Of a stretch of DNA of 64,000 nt, positions 18,745 to 28,495 are shown piece by piece (position 1 is the first letter of the stretch; every line of letters begins with the position of its first letter). The notes beneath the pieces are model-generated. The model made no database searches. It was not told the DNA's origin and worked only from the letters and a program-made list of their open reading frames with translations. A program made the position numbers and the translations under genes. The stretch comes from Acidobacteriota bacterium (GTDB lineage: Bacteria > Acidobacteriota > Terriglobia > Bryobacterales > Bryobacteraceae): NCBI GenBank assembly GCA_016201205.1, contig JACQDF010000034.1:1-64000 (forward strand), read 5' to 3'.

Positions 18745-19446
18745 GTGACCTCCCATCGCATGACCGATGACGGCATCCGGCGGATGATCCGGAGATCGCA
18801 TCTGACGCCGCTCTGGAGCATTGCGGGAGCCGCGGTGCTCGGCCTCGCGGTGGGACGCATCGGCGGGACAGCGCTCCACGCCATGTCCTTCGTCTTTCTT
18901 CTGCTCGCGCTGGCGTTCGGCCTGCTTTCCGTTTCCGGGATCCGCAAAATGCGGCGGTACTGGCGCAACTTCGAAATCTCGCTGGACGAGCACGGCATCG
19001 AGCAAAAGAATGACTCGGGGGCGCGCCGCATCGAGCGCGTCATCACGAACGTCCTCGAGACAGCCGGCAGCGGGCTGGCCATCCGCGCCGGCGATGAAAG
19101 GAAATCGATCTGGATTCCCGCCGGGATCGACGGATACCAGGAGATTCGTGCGAAGCTCGCTGATTGGGCCGCCATCGAGCAGTTCACGCCTCCCCGCCGC
19201 GGCTGGCTGCCGGCGCTTCACGCCCACTTCGTCTGGGTCCTGTTTGGTTACATCGGGGCGCTGTTTGCGCAGCGCCCTGAGGTCGTATTGCCGGCCGGAG
19301 CGCTCTTGACTTGCTATTTCGGCGGTATCGCGGCTCGCATGCTGAGCCTGCCTGCCGGGAAGCTGCGCACGCTGGCGCTCGCCCTGGCGTTTCCTGCAAT
19401 TGCCATCACCGTGATGGGCGTCAAGATCTTCTCCGTTCTGCGGTGA
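18745..19446 (+). CDS. Integral membrane protein, unknown function
   Basis: A 233-residue protein starting at GTG 18745 (ATG 18760 is an alternative). There are about five hydrophobic segments: two near residues 20-60, then after a 90-residue soluble part three more at about 155-230. The soluble part (FEISLDEHGIEQKNDSGARR, VITNVLETAGSGLAIRAGD, WIPAGIDGYQEIRAKL) has the look of a small membrane-associated PH-like domain. It starts 12 bases after the propeller gene and may be co-transcribed with it. Confidence 0.6.
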   Translation: MTSHRMTDDGIRRMIRRSHLTPLWSIAGAAVLGLAVGRIGGTALHAMSFVFLLLALAFGLLSVSGIRKMRRYWRNFEISLDEHGIEQKNDSGARRIERVITNVLETAGSGLAIRAGDERKSIWIPAGIDGYQEIRAKLADWAAIEQFTPPRRGWLPALHAHFVWVLFGYIGALFAQRPEVVLPAGALLTCYFGGIAARMLSLPAGKLRTLALALAFPAIAITVMGVKIFSVLR

Positions 19447-19466
19447 ACAAAGGAATCCCCTGCGGG

Positions 19467-19508
19467 TGGACTCCCGTCGTTTCTTGCTGTACTATTTGAA
19501 TGTGTACA
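19467..19508 (+). promoter_or_regulatory. Putative autoregulated promoter of the tacAT-type module
   Basis: A -35-like TGGACT (19467-19472) and a -10-like TACTAT (19490-19495) are 17 bases apart. An inverted repeat TGTAC/GTACA (19488-19492 and 19504-19508) overlaps the -10, where binding of the antitoxin/toxin complex would block transcription. Confidence 0.5.
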
Positions 19509-19526
19509 ACGAGGAGGAATCCTGCC

Positions 19527-19805
19527 ATGCCAAGAGTAGCGGTCGAAGACAATAGCCGATTGTCCTTGCGGATTCGGGCCGAGGAAAAAGCGGTGCTCTT
19601 GCGGGCGGTGGCGCTGAAGCACACCGACCTGACGGATTTCGTCATTCGGCACGCATTGCGTGCCGCCAAAGCCGTGATTGAGGAAGCCGATCATGTGCGG
19701 CTCTCCGACAGAGACAGTCTGCTGGTTCTGGACCTGCTGGAGAATCCGCCTGTGCCTAACGCAAGGCTGCGGGTAGCCGCTCGGGCGTTGCCAAAGCGGC
19801 GATGA
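19527..19805 (+). CDS. tacA: DUF1778 antitoxin (TacA-like)
   Basis: A 92-residue protein. The ATG at 19527 has GAGGAGG upstream; the frame extends to 19500 but without a ribosome site. The N-terminal part is a ribbon-helix-helix DNA-binding fold (RLSLRIRAEEKAVLLRAVAL, DLTDFVIRHALRAAKAVIE) and the C-terminal DRDSLLVLDLLENPP is the segment that wraps the toxin in this family. It overlaps the start of the acetyltransferase gene by 4 bases, the usual order and coupling for such modules. It probably represses its own promoter via the inverted repeat upstream. Confidence 0.9.
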   Translation: MPRVAVEDNSRLSLRIRAEEKAVLLRAVALKHTDLTDFVIRHALRAAKAVIEEADHVRLSDRDSLLVLDLLENPPVPNARLRVAARALPKRR

Positions 19806-20329
19806 CTGTGGCGGCATGGCACGAAGAGCCGATCCACAAGAAACACGATCGGGAAACGTTCGACTGCGGCGAAGAAGCGCTGAACGAATTCTTGCGCCGT
19901 TACGCTCGTAAGAGTCATGAGCTGGGCGGTGCGAAAACATTCCTTGCGATCGACGATGCCAACAAGACCATTCTCGGCTTCTACAGCCTGAGCCCCGCCT
20001 CGGTGGAGTATGCCCGCACGCCGGAGATCGTACGGCGCGGACTGGCTCGCCATGACGTGCCGGGTTTCCGGTTGGCACGCTTAGCCGTGGATCGCAGGGC
20101 GCAAGGGCACGGCCTTGGCGGGCAGCTTCTGCTCGCGGCGGGCAAACGCTGTCTGCTGGCCTCGGCGGAAGTTGGCGGCGTTTTGCTTGTCATCGACGCC
20201 AAGAATGACAGGGTGGCGGGATGGTATGCCCGCTTTGGCGCCGTACCGCTGCTGGATGCGCCGTTAACTCTGCTGCTGCCGCTTGCGACCATCGAGGCCG
20301 CGTTGAAAACCGCCGGAAAATACCGATAG
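19802..20329 (+). CDS. tacT: GNAT-family acetyltransferase toxin (TacT-like)
   Basis: A 175-residue GNAT protein that begins EPIHKKHDRETFDCGEEALN-like, the characteristic TacT/AtaT start (FDCGEEALNEFL). The acetyl-CoA loop is RLAVDRRAQGHGLGGQLLLA, and a late tyrosine lies in NDRVAGWYARFG, the position of the catalytic tyrosine in characterised toxins. TacT toxins acetylate the amino group of charged tRNAs and stop translation. Nothing in the frame is broken, so the module appears functional, unlike two other modules in this window. Confidence 0.9.
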   Translation: MTVAAWHEEPIHKKHDRETFDCGEEALNEFLRRYARKSHELGGAKTFLAIDDANKTILGFYSLSPASVEYARTPEIVRRGLARHDVPGFRLARLAVDRRAQGHGLGGQLLLAAGKRCLLASAEVGGVLLVIDAKNDRVAGWYARFGAVPLLDAPLTLLLPLATIEAALKTAGKYR

Positions 20330-20394
20330 AGGCAAACAGACAAGCCCCCCTGCGGCCGCCAGCCGAGTTGGCATATCATGAGGCCACTGGCAAT

Positions 20395-21372
20395 ATGAAC
20401 CGGCGAAGATTTCTGGCATGCTGGGCCGCGGCTCTGGGCGGGCTGAAGGCGCGTATCGAAGCAGCGATGCCCGCCGGCGATCGCAACATTTCCTGGGCCG
20501 TCAGCTCGTTCCTATGGACGTCGACCCAATGGAAGGAAGACGGCTCGGCCAGGTTTACCGACATGCTCGATGTAGTTAAGGACTGCGGCCTCGATGGCTT
20601 CCGCCTCAACGGCTGGCCCGCCACCCTGGAGCGTTTCCGCATGCCGCCCGTTCAATTGGAAAAAGAGCTGAGCAAGCGCGGGCTCCGTCTGGCAACTTTG
20701 TCTTTCGGAGGAGAAGCCAGCGACGCCGCGCAGCACGCCGCCATCGAAGCCAATGCCCACAAAGCCTGCCAGTTTCTGAAGAGCTTCGGCTCGAATCTGC
20801 TGACCGTGTTCAGCCCGCGAAGGCCGAACAAGGTGCTGGTCCGTGAGCACCTGCGGATCGCCTGCGGTTTCTGGAACCGGCTGGGGGATCTTTGCGCCGG
20901 TTACGGCATCAAGGCGGGGCAGCACAATCATTCGCAGGGGCAATTGGTCGAGAGCCAGGATGAAGTGGAGCTGATGCTCAAGCTCACGGACCAGAAACGA
21001 TTCGGCTGGTCGCCCGACACGGTGCATCTGTACCTGGGCGGCTGCGACATCCCGTACCTGTTCCAGAAATATGGCCACCGGCTGGTGTCGATGGATTACG
21101 TGGATGCCAGGTATGTATATGCGGCCGGCGACGTCGTGGTGGCCAACGGCAAGGTTGAAAAAGCCGGAACCCAGAACGCCACCTTCCTGCTATGCAACCA
21201 GGATCTGGGGGACGGCGAGATCGACTTCCGCCGCTTGCACCAGGTTTTGAAGAAGAACCGGTTCCGCGGCTGGATCACGATTGACCACCATCATACGCCG
21301 GTGAGCCCGCGTCACAGCTTCACGCAGTGCCACCGGTTCATCCGCGAGAAGCTCGAGCCGGTCTACCGCTGA
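20395..21372 (+). CDS. Xylose isomerase-like TIM-barrel protein, Tat-exported
   Basis: A 325-residue sugar phosphate isomerase/epimerase-type protein. The ATG at 20395 begins MNRRRFLACWAAALGG, a twin-arginine signal (RRxFL), so export in folded form is likely. The barrel shows VKDCGLDGFRLNGWPATLE, AGQHNHSQGQL-type metal-binding histidines, FGWSPDTVHLYLGGCDI and a final WITIDHHHTPVSPRHSF. Such proteins are abundant in Acidobacteriota and include isomerases, epimerases and 3-dehydro-sugar enzymes. The exact reaction is unknown. It is followed after 36 bases by a cupin gene in the same direction. Confidence 0.82.
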   Translation: MNRRRFLACWAAALGGLKARIEAAMPAGDRNISWAVSSFLWTSTQWKEDGSARFTDMLDVVKDCGLDGFRLNGWPATLERFRMPPVQLEKELSKRGLRLATLSFGGEASDAAQHAAIEANAHKACQFLKSFGSNLLTVFSPRRPNKVLVREHLRIACGFWNRLGDLCAGYGIKAGQHNHSQGQLVESQDEVELMLKLTDQKRFGWSPDTVHLYLGGCDIPYLFQKYGHRLVSMDYVDARYVYAAGDVVVANGKVEKAGTQNATFLLCNQDLGDGEIDFRRLHQVLKKNRFRGWITIDHHHTPVSPRHSFTQCHRFIREKLEPVYR

Positions 21373-21408
21373 CAGGAAGGCCGATGGTTTGATGAAATAG
21401 ATCAAACG

Positions 21409-22059
21409 ATGCTCATATTCACCACTCTCCTACCCATCGCGGGGCTGCTGATTGCCGCAGACGACCGCGTGAGATTCGACACGGACCAGGTGAAGGTGCT
21501 TCTGGTCACCAATGCCCCTGGTCAAAAGAGCCAGCTTCACAAACACGACGTGAACCGCGTCATGATTTACCTGGATGCGGGCCAGATGCGTCTGGCTTAC
21601 CAGGATGGCGGCGTCAAAGACCTGAAATGGAAAGCCGGCGAAATGCGCTGGGATCCGGCCGGCGGTCTTCACACCAGCGAGAACACCGGCAGGAACAGCT
21701 ACCGCATTGTAGAGGTGGAGTTGAACAAGCCCAAGGGCTCGCCGGCAGCGTATCCAGTCCTCGACCCGGTGAAAGTCGATCCCAAGCATTACAAAGTCGA
21801 GCTGGAGAATGACCAGGTGCGAGTGGTGCGGGCACGGTTCCCTCCGAACGAGGGGGCGCCGCTGCATGAGCACGCCTTGCCGCGCGTGGTCGTCTATCTG
21901 ACGGATTATCGCCTGAGATCCACGGCGGCGGACGGAACCGTGAGTGAGCCGTCGGGCAAGGCAGGAGGGGTGGCGATGCCGGGCCCGGGGAAACACTCTG
22001 AGGTGAACCTGAACGCGCAGCCGTTTGAAGTGTTGGTGATCGAGCTGAAAACGCGCTGA
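21409..22059 (+). CDS. Secreted double-cupin protein
   Basis: A 216-residue protein with a signal peptide (LIFTTLLPIAGLLIAAD) and two similar halves. Each has a cupin-type strand with histidines: GQKSQLHKHDVNRVMIYLD in the first and NEGAPLHEHALPRVVVYLTD in the second, followed by AGEMRWDPAGGLHTSEN and AMPGPGKHSEVN. The duplicated design suggests a bicupin; metal binding by the paired histidines is likely. The ligand is unknown. It may be co-transcribed with the TIM-barrel gene upstream. Confidence 0.7.
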   Translation: MLIFTTLLPIAGLLIAADDRVRFDTDQVKVLLVTNAPGQKSQLHKHDVNRVMIYLDAGQMRLAYQDGGVKDLKWKAGEMRWDPAGGLHTSENTGRNSYRIVEVELNKPKGSPAAYPVLDPVKVDPKHYKVELENDQVRVVRARFPPNEGAPLHEHALPRVVVYLTDYRLRSTAADGTVSEPSGKAGGVAMPGPGKHSEVNLNAQPFEVLVIELKTR

Positions 22060-22086
22060 TCCTGCACGCAGCGCGTTGCTTCGGCG

Positions 22087-23007
22087 CTACTGGCGGGGCT
22101 GCCCGGTTTGCTGCAACAACGTAAGAAAAGAGTGCGTGGCGCGATTGAGGCGTTTCTTTTTCAAGTGAATGATGCCCAGCGGACGGATCAGGCCCGGCGC
22201 TTCCAGCGGCACGGCGACCAGGCGTCCCTGCTCGATCTCCGCCTGGAGCATGCGCGCCGGCAGGATGCTGACGCAATGGCCCAGCGCCAGCGCTTCCTTC
22301 ACCATCGGGATGGAATCGAAGTGCATCGTCACCTGGACACCGACACCCTGGTCGCGCAGAAAGCGATCCACCTCGCGCCGGATCGGCAGGTCGGGATCGA
22401 AGCCGATGAACTCGAGCCCTTCCATCTCCTTGGGACTGACGCGGGCAAGGCCGGCGATGGCGTGGGATGGCGCCGCCGCCAGCGCCATCTCTTCTTCGCG
22501 CCAGGCAATGACGGCGATATCTTTGGCCGGATGCGGATAGCTGACCAGACCGATGTCGGCGCGATCCGTGCGGACTGCCTCGTACACCTTCTCCGGCCGT
22601 AAGTATTCCACTTCCAATTGCGCCTGGGGAAAACGCCCGCTGAATTCCTCCTCCAGCCGGGACATCTCCGACAGGCCGACGGAAAAGATCGACGCCACCC
22701 GGACCGTGCCCGCCACGGCCGACTTCAACTGGCCGAGTGCGATGTCAAACTCCTCGCTGCGGTCGAGCAGGTCGCGGCACAGTTCGTGATAGAGCATGCC
22801 GGCTTCGGTCAGACGCAGCGGGCGGCGCGTGCGGTCGATGAGCTCGACTTCCATCTCCCTTTCGCGCTCCTGTACGTGCTGGCTGGCCGCCGACTGGCTG
22901 ACGCCGTTCATCGCCGCGCCACGACTCATGCTGCCCGTATGGGCGATGTCCCGAAACAATTTGAAATGAAAGAAGGCACCCACAGCCGGGAGGCTAGCAT
23001 AAGTCAT
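22087..23007 (-). CDS. LysR-family transcriptional regulator
   Basis: A 306-residue LysR regulator. The helix-turn-helix lies at about residues 15-70 (FKLFRDIAHTGSMSRGAAMN, GVSQSAASQHVQERER, LIDRTRRPLRLTEAG), followed by the substrate-binding domain with VEYLRPEKVYEAVRTDRADI and a late GHCVSILPARM. The start is uncertain: the first 15 residues are not conserved-looking and no ribosome site is visible, so a GTG at 22983 is possible. It sits between the cupin gene and an MFS transporter on the same strand, either of which could be a target; the effector is unknown. Confidence 0.9.
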   Translation of the reverse strand: MTYASLPAVGAFFHFKLFRDIAHTGSMSRGAAMNGVSQSAASQHVQEREREMEVELIDRTRRPLRLTEAGMLYHELCRDLLDRSEEFDIALGQLKSAVAGTVRVASIFSVGLSEMSRLEEEFSGRFPQAQLEVEYLRPEKVYEAVRTDRADIGLVSYPHPAKDIAVIAWREEEMALAAAPSHAIAGLARVSPKEMEGLEFIGFDPDLPIRREVDRFLRDQGVGVQVTMHFDSIPMVKEALALGHCVSILPARMLQAEIEQGRLVAVPLEAPGLIRPLGIIHLKKKRLNRATHSFLTLLQQTGQPRQ

Positions 23008-23044
23008 CCTTATGCCGCAATAGGGGAGTCACCGCATGCGCTAA

Positions 23045-24325
<1,281 letters not shown>

Positions 24326-24395
24326 GAGGGTAAGTGTACAACAGGGCGGCATCGGAGCGACCAGAATGCCGCGAGAATGGAGAGCCTCGAGCCGC

Positions 24396-26450
24396 CTACT
24401 TGAGAACCTGGAACAGGCTCGAGTAGTCGTCTGTCCAGGCGCGGACCTTTGCTTTAGGCTGGACGGGCTTGCCGGCGCCGTTGAAGACCTTGTGCTGGAA
24501 CACGCCGGGGCTGGAGGCGACCAGGACCCATGTCGAGCCGAAGCAGTCCCCATCCTCGTCTTCTTCGGTTTCGACCTGTAATGTCGCTTTCCCCAACGCT
24601 GACGCAATTCGGTCGATCACGTATTCGAGTTCGAGGAAGCGGTTGGAGACGTGGAGTGCGAGGACGCCGCCGGGCTTGAGATGGCGGAAATAGAGCTCGA
24701 TGGCCTGGCGGGTGAGCAGGTGAATGGGGATCGAGTCGCCGGAGAAGCAGTCGACGGCGAGAACATCGAAGTCCTGCGGAGGCTCTCGCTCCAGGGATAA
24801 GCGGGCGTCGCCGAGAACCACATCGATGCCGGCGCGCGCTTCCGGCAGGAAAAAGAATTCGCTGCGGGCGAGCTCGACGACCAGCGGGTTGATCTCGTAG
24901 AACTTATAGGAATCGCCCGGACGGGCATAGGCGGCGATGGTCCCGGCGCCGAGTCCGAAGACGCCGACTTTCTGTGGCTGGTTTGACTGCCGGGTGCGGA
25001 TGGCGCGGCCGGCGCCGGTGTCCTGGCAATAGTAGGTGAGCAATTCGCGGCGGCGGTCCGGATGCATCCACTCTTCACCGTGATTGATTGCTCCGTGCAG
25101 CAGGGTGCGGTACTGGTCGCGCTCGCCGGGCTTGCCGGTTTCGCGCACGCGGAGGATGCCGTAGAAATTGCGGCGGACGAGTTTGTAGTCGTGGATGGCG
25201 GTGCGGACAGTGCGGCCCAAGTAAGCGGTCAGGGCCAGCACGCCGGCGATCATGAGGATGATGGACCAGTGAGTCCAGCGCTCGTAAAAGCGGGAAGCCG
25301 GGTCGCCAGTGAGGACGAGGACGGACAGGAACCCGCACAGCGCCAGCGAGACCGGGAACTCGAAATTGGAGAGGAAAAGGTACGGAGCGATGACGCCGAC
25401 AAAGAGACCTCCGCAGGCGCCTCCCACCGAGAGCATGAGGTAGAAAGAGGTGAGGTAGCGCGGATGAGGTTTGAGCCGGACGAGCTCGCCATGGCAGACC
25501 ATGCAGCAGACGAAGAAAGCGGCGGAGAATCCGGCGAGGAGGATCTTGAGATTGAAGTCTTCGGTGCCCTCATGAAAGAAGTAGGCGAGCCCGGCAAGGG
25601 ATGGGATCAACAGGAACATGAACAGCGGGCGTCGATACCAGCCGCGGGCATCAAAGCAGAGGATGAAACTCAGCAGATAGAGAGCGAGCGGCACGATCCA
25701 GAGGAAGGGGATGGCGGCGACATCCTGGGTAAGGTGGTTGGTGACCGCGAGCAGGAGGGCGGAAGGGCAGGTGGCGAGGGCAGTCCACATGACCAGATTC
25801 GACGGCGCGGGAGCAGGCGGTGCTTCCTCATCGGCGGCGGCAGGAGCGTCCAATGGCAGGCCGGAACCCGTTCGGCGCGTGGTGACGAAAGCGGTGGCCG
25901 CACAAAGGATCACAAACAAGACATAGAGCCCGGACCATACGGCGCCCTGGTTGCGGGAAGAGAGGAACGGCTCAACTCCGACCGGGTAGCTGAGCAGAGC
26001 GAGCATCGAGCCAAGATTGGATAACGCAAACAGGCGATACGGGAGAACGCCTTTGCCGGTGCGGGCGTACCAGGATTGGAGCAGAGGACTGGTGGTCGAG
26101 AGCAGCACATAGGGGACGCCGACGCAGGCGCCCAGCAGCAGCAGGATCTGGATCGAGGGATTGGCTTCGGGCGCGGGCTTCCATTGCGTTCCTGGGGTAA
26201 CGGGAAGCAGCGCCAGGCTGGCGGCGAGCAGGGCGGAATGCAGCCAGGCATGCCGCTTGGGCTCGAGATGGCGCACGGCGAACCAGGCGTAGAGGTAGCC
26301 CAGCAGGAGAGCGGACTGGAAGAAGAGCATGCACGTGGTCCAGACGGCTGCCGAGCCGCCAAACCACGGCAGAATCATCTTGGCGATGACGGGCTGGACC
26401 TGGAAGAGAAGAAACGCGGAAAGGAAAATGGTGCAGGCGTAAATGATCAT
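24396..26450 (-). CDS. Fused membrane protein-spermidine synthase-like methyltransferase
   Basis: A protein of about 684 residues. The N-terminal half holds around ten transmembrane helices beginning YACTIFLSAFLLFQVQPVIA and KMILPWFGGSAAVWTTCMLF; the C-terminal third is a soluble Rossmann domain like spermidine synthase (VGVFGLGAGTIAAYA, YKFYEINPLVVELAR, VVLGDARLSLE, VLAVDCFSGDSIPIHLL). Fusions of this design are common in Acidobacteriota and Proteobacteria. The aminopropyltransferase residues are not clearly conserved, so the activity is unknown. The start is uncertain: in-frame ATGs also exist at 26486 and 26498 and none has a good ribosome site. Confidence 0.85.
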   Translation of the reverse strand: MIIYACTIFLSAFLLFQVQPVIAKMILPWFGGSAAVWTTCMLFFQSALLLGYLYAWFAVRHLEPKRHAWLHSALLAASLALLPVTPGTQWKPAPEANPSIQILLLLGACVGVPYVLLSTTSPLLQSWYARTGKGVLPYRLFALSNLGSMLALLSYPVGVEPFLSSRNQGAVWSGLYVLFVILCAATAFVTTRRTGSGLPLDAPAAADEEAPPAPAPSNLVMWTALATCPSALLLAVTNHLTQDVAAIPFLWIVPLALYLLSFILCFDARGWYRRPLFMFLLIPSLAGLAYFFHEGTEDFNLKILLAGFSAAFFVCCMVCHGELVRLKPHPRYLTSFYLMLSVGGACGGLFVGVIAPYLFLSNFEFPVSLALCGFLSVLVLTGDPASRFYERWTHWSIILMIAGVLALTAYLGRTVRTAIHDYKLVRRNFYGILRVRETGKPGERDQYRTLLHGAINHGEEWMHPDRRRELLTYYCQDTGAGRAIRTRQSNQPQKVGVFGLGAGTIAAYARPGDSYKFYEINPLVVELARSEFFFLPEARAGIDVVLGDARLSLEREPPQDFDVLAVDCFSGDSIPIHLLTRQAIELYFRHLKPGGVLALHVSNRFLELEYVIDRIASALGKATLQVETEEDEDGDCFGSTWVLVASSPGVFQHKVFNGAGKPVQPKAKVRAWTDDYSSLFQVLK

Positions 26451-26711
26451 CGAGTCTTTGGCCCGTGTGTCGCGCGGCCCTTTCATCACACAGGCCAAAG
26501 GCCTAAGTTTACCAGTTTAAGCATAGAGGATTCTTCGTCTCACTTCTTCAGGTCCGCCGGCTCTCTTTCGGAGCCGCGCGCGTCAGCAAGCGGTCTTACG
26601 GAAACCTTCAGAAGCCGTGTTTAGCAAGCATTGCCCGCAAGCGTTCCCTGCGGTCTGGGATTGAGTTCACGGTCGATGGCCATCTTCACCAGTTTGTGAT
26701 AGTTTGCCCTT

Positions 26712-26966
26712 ATGAGGCGCGCCACGATCACTTTTCCCGATGATCTCGAAAAAAAACTGATCGACTATCTTCATCAACAGGAAGCCCCTCCTAGTCTTAC
26801 CATTCTCGTCCAGGCCGCCCTCCGGGAATATCTCGGCAACCGTGGCTACGGTGTTGCGACCGCCAAACGACTGCGGATTACCCCGTCCTCGGTCCCGCGC
26901 AATGGCCCTTCGGACGTCAGCGACAGGCACGATTCTTATTTTGCGGAAGCGATCCAGCCACGATGA
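26712..26966 (+). CDS. Ribbon-helix-helix antitoxin (VapB-like)
   Basis: An 84-residue protein starting MRRATITFPDDLEKKLIDYL, a typical RHH/CopG DNA-binding strand and helix, continuing to APPSLTILVQAALREYLGNR. The C-terminal DRHDSYFAEAI resembles the toxin-binding tail of VapB antitoxins paired with PIN-domain toxins. Its stop codon overlaps the ATG of a 37-codon frame (ATGA), where the toxin would be expected, but that frame is too short to be one. The 213 bases upstream contain a hairpin (CGGCTC/GAGCCG at about 26558-26576) and no recognised gene. Confidence 0.7.
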   Translation: MRRATITFPDDLEKKLIDYLHQQEAPPSLTILVQAALREYLGNRGYGVATAKRLRITPSSVPRNGPSDVSDRHDSYFAEAIQPR

Positions 26967-27076
26967 AGCCGGCGGTTCTCGCGACGATCAGCCGCGCGCG
27001 GAAGATCGAGATATGGACTTTCGACTCAGACATGGAGTTGTTGCAGGCGAACGTTTGGAGACGCGGAGCCGGCTAA
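26963..27076 (+). pseudogene. 37-codon remnant, possibly an internally deleted PIN toxin
   Basis: The frame starts MKPAVLATISRARK, coupled to the RHH antitoxin by an ATGA overlap, and ends IEIWTFDSDMELLQANVW plus a short tail. PIN toxins of this type often start with MKP-like residues and carry a late IWTxDxDF motif; here the two lie only about ten residues apart, as if the roughly 100 residues between were lost. The metal-binding acidic core is absent. It could also be an unrelated small peptide gene. Confidence 0.4.
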
Positions 27077-27117
27077 CTCCCTCTCAAAACCGCGAGCCCC
27101 GGATCGCGTTTAACCAA

Positions 27118-28494
27118 TCATGGGGTCCCGCTCTTCTTCAGGTCCGCCAGCAGCCGGAGGGCTGATTCCACCAGTTTCTCCCCCGATCCTTGGGCCACTC
27201 GCGCGCTCACCACTTCGTAGTTGCCCTGTGGGTACGCCCGCTGATCGGGAATGTACGTGGTGGGGCCATGAGCGAGCTCGACCACGATCGTGGACGGGAA
27301 TGGCGACGCCTTCTTGATCGCCATCCCCAGCTCGACGAAGACCTCGCCCGGAAGCGCCACCCAGGCAATCTGGCTGCCGAGCGCGATCACCTGCACCTCG
27401 GCCTCATGCGGCTTACCCTGGCGATCACTTACATCGATGGCTTTGAAGGCGAAGACGGAGTCCAGGAACTTCGGTGACTTGCCGGCGCGGATCTCGGCCT
27501 CGATCGTTTTGCCGCGGTCCACGTCGGCGGCCGTCACTTCCGGCAACGCCAGCGGCACGATTTCGCTCTTCACTGCAAGAGCGCCATCGGATAGCGGCGA
27601 CAGGCGAGTGTAAGTCTTCAGTACCTCCCCGGCCAGAACCGTGCCGATGCGGGCCGCTTCTTCGTGTCCTTTTTGCGGCTTCTTCGACGAAACATCGACG
27701 TGATTGATGTTGCCCGCAGTACCGATCGTGAACAGCGTCAGCATGCCGCCGCCTTTGACGTTCGCGAGAATGGACGACAAAGTGTACGGATAGTCCGCCG
27801 ACCACTCGACTCCGCCCACGGTGTCGAGATGGCACGAGTAGTTGACATACGTGGCGAGCGCAGTGGAGTCTTCGCCCTCGAAATAGACTACGTGGACGCC
27901 GGGATCGACGGCCCCGGCCGGCTCCAGGATGTTCGGATTCAGCTTCCCCGGATTCCAGCCCACGCTGCCGTCCTTCATATGAAACCGCCGGTTGAACGCA
28001 AGCGACTGTTCTTTGCCAATGCCCGCCGCCGCCCGGGCCGCGCGCAGATCGGCGTTTGCCAATTGAACGCTTTCAGCGATTCTTGCGGGCAATTCGGCCA
28101 TGTATTTCTTGAGCACCGGCAGCGAGCCGCCGTAGGCCGAATCGCGCGACCCGCGGCCGGTGATGACTGGCCCGGTGTGCGAGTGGGTGGCGCTGATCAT
28201 GATGTTGCCGGCCGGAATGCGAGTTGCCTTTTCAGCAAGGCGGCGCGCTTCTTCGATAACGTTCGGCGCCAGAGCGACCAGATCACACGCCACCAGCGCC
28301 GCCTTGCGACCGTCTTTTTCGAGCACGATCGCTTTGGCGTGGAGATCGTCGTGCGTGCCGGTGGCCAGGCGTGTGCTGTAATAACCCGCCATCGGCGTCC
28401 CTGGCTCGGGTGTGATCTTCACCGCCGCGCGGCCCACACGAAGAGGGGCCGCGCTCAAGGAGGCGGCCAGCAGAAACAGGGTGATTTCGCGCAT
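27118..28494 (-). CDS. Secreted neutral ceramidase-like protein
   Basis: A 458-residue protein with a signal peptide (MREITLFLLAASLSAAP) and the neutral/alkaline non-lysosomal ceramidase N-terminal fold: VGRAAVKITPEPGTPMAGY at the start, VACDLVALAPNVIEEAR, and the metal-site motif MISATHSHTGPV. Further metal-binding and fold residues are in VNYSCHLDTVGG and TIGTAGNINHVD. Many bacterial members are annotated only as ceramidase domain proteins and their true amide substrates are unknown. The gene ends 1 base after the next upstream receptor frame begins on the same strand, so it is probably transcribed after the TonB receptor as part of its operon. Confidence 0.88.
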   Translation of the reverse strand: MREITLFLLAASLSAAPLRVGRAAVKITPEPGTPMAGYYSTRLATGTHDDLHAKAIVLEKDGRKAALVACDLVALAPNVIEEARRLAEKATRIPAGNIMISATHSHTGPVITGRGSRDSAYGGSLPVLKKYMAELPARIAESVQLANADLRAARAAAGIGKEQSLAFNRRFHMKDGSVGWNPGKLNPNILEPAGAVDPGVHVVYFEGEDSTALATYVNYSCHLDTVGGVEWSADYPYTLSSILANVKGGGMLTLFTIGTAGNINHVDVSSKKPQKGHEEAARIGTVLAGEVLKTYTRLSPLSDGALAVKSEIVPLALPEVTAADVDRGKTIEAEIRAGKSPKFLDSVFAFKAIDVSDRQGKPHEAEVQVIALGSQIAWVALPGEVFVELGMAIKKASPFPSTIVVELAHGPTTYIPDQRAYPQGNYEVVSARVAQGSGEKLVESALRLLADLKKSGTP

Positions 28495-28495
28495 G

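Noticed and set aside
22087-22602. Plus-strand frames beginning MLQQRKKRVRG
   Set aside because: They are antisense to the LysR gene, which has clear domain motifs.
24326-24607. N-terminal extension of the MFS transporter
   Set aside because: The extension is Arg/Ser/Pro-rich, lacks membrane features and a ribosome site, and the family begins at MHPGRLFFAS.
26544-27148. 16-base match (CTTCTTCAGGTCCGCC) between the intergenic region and the ceramidase 3' end
   Set aside because: It would resemble a fourth gene-end duplication around a toxin-antitoxin remnant, but the match is too short and the flanks differ, so chance is likely.
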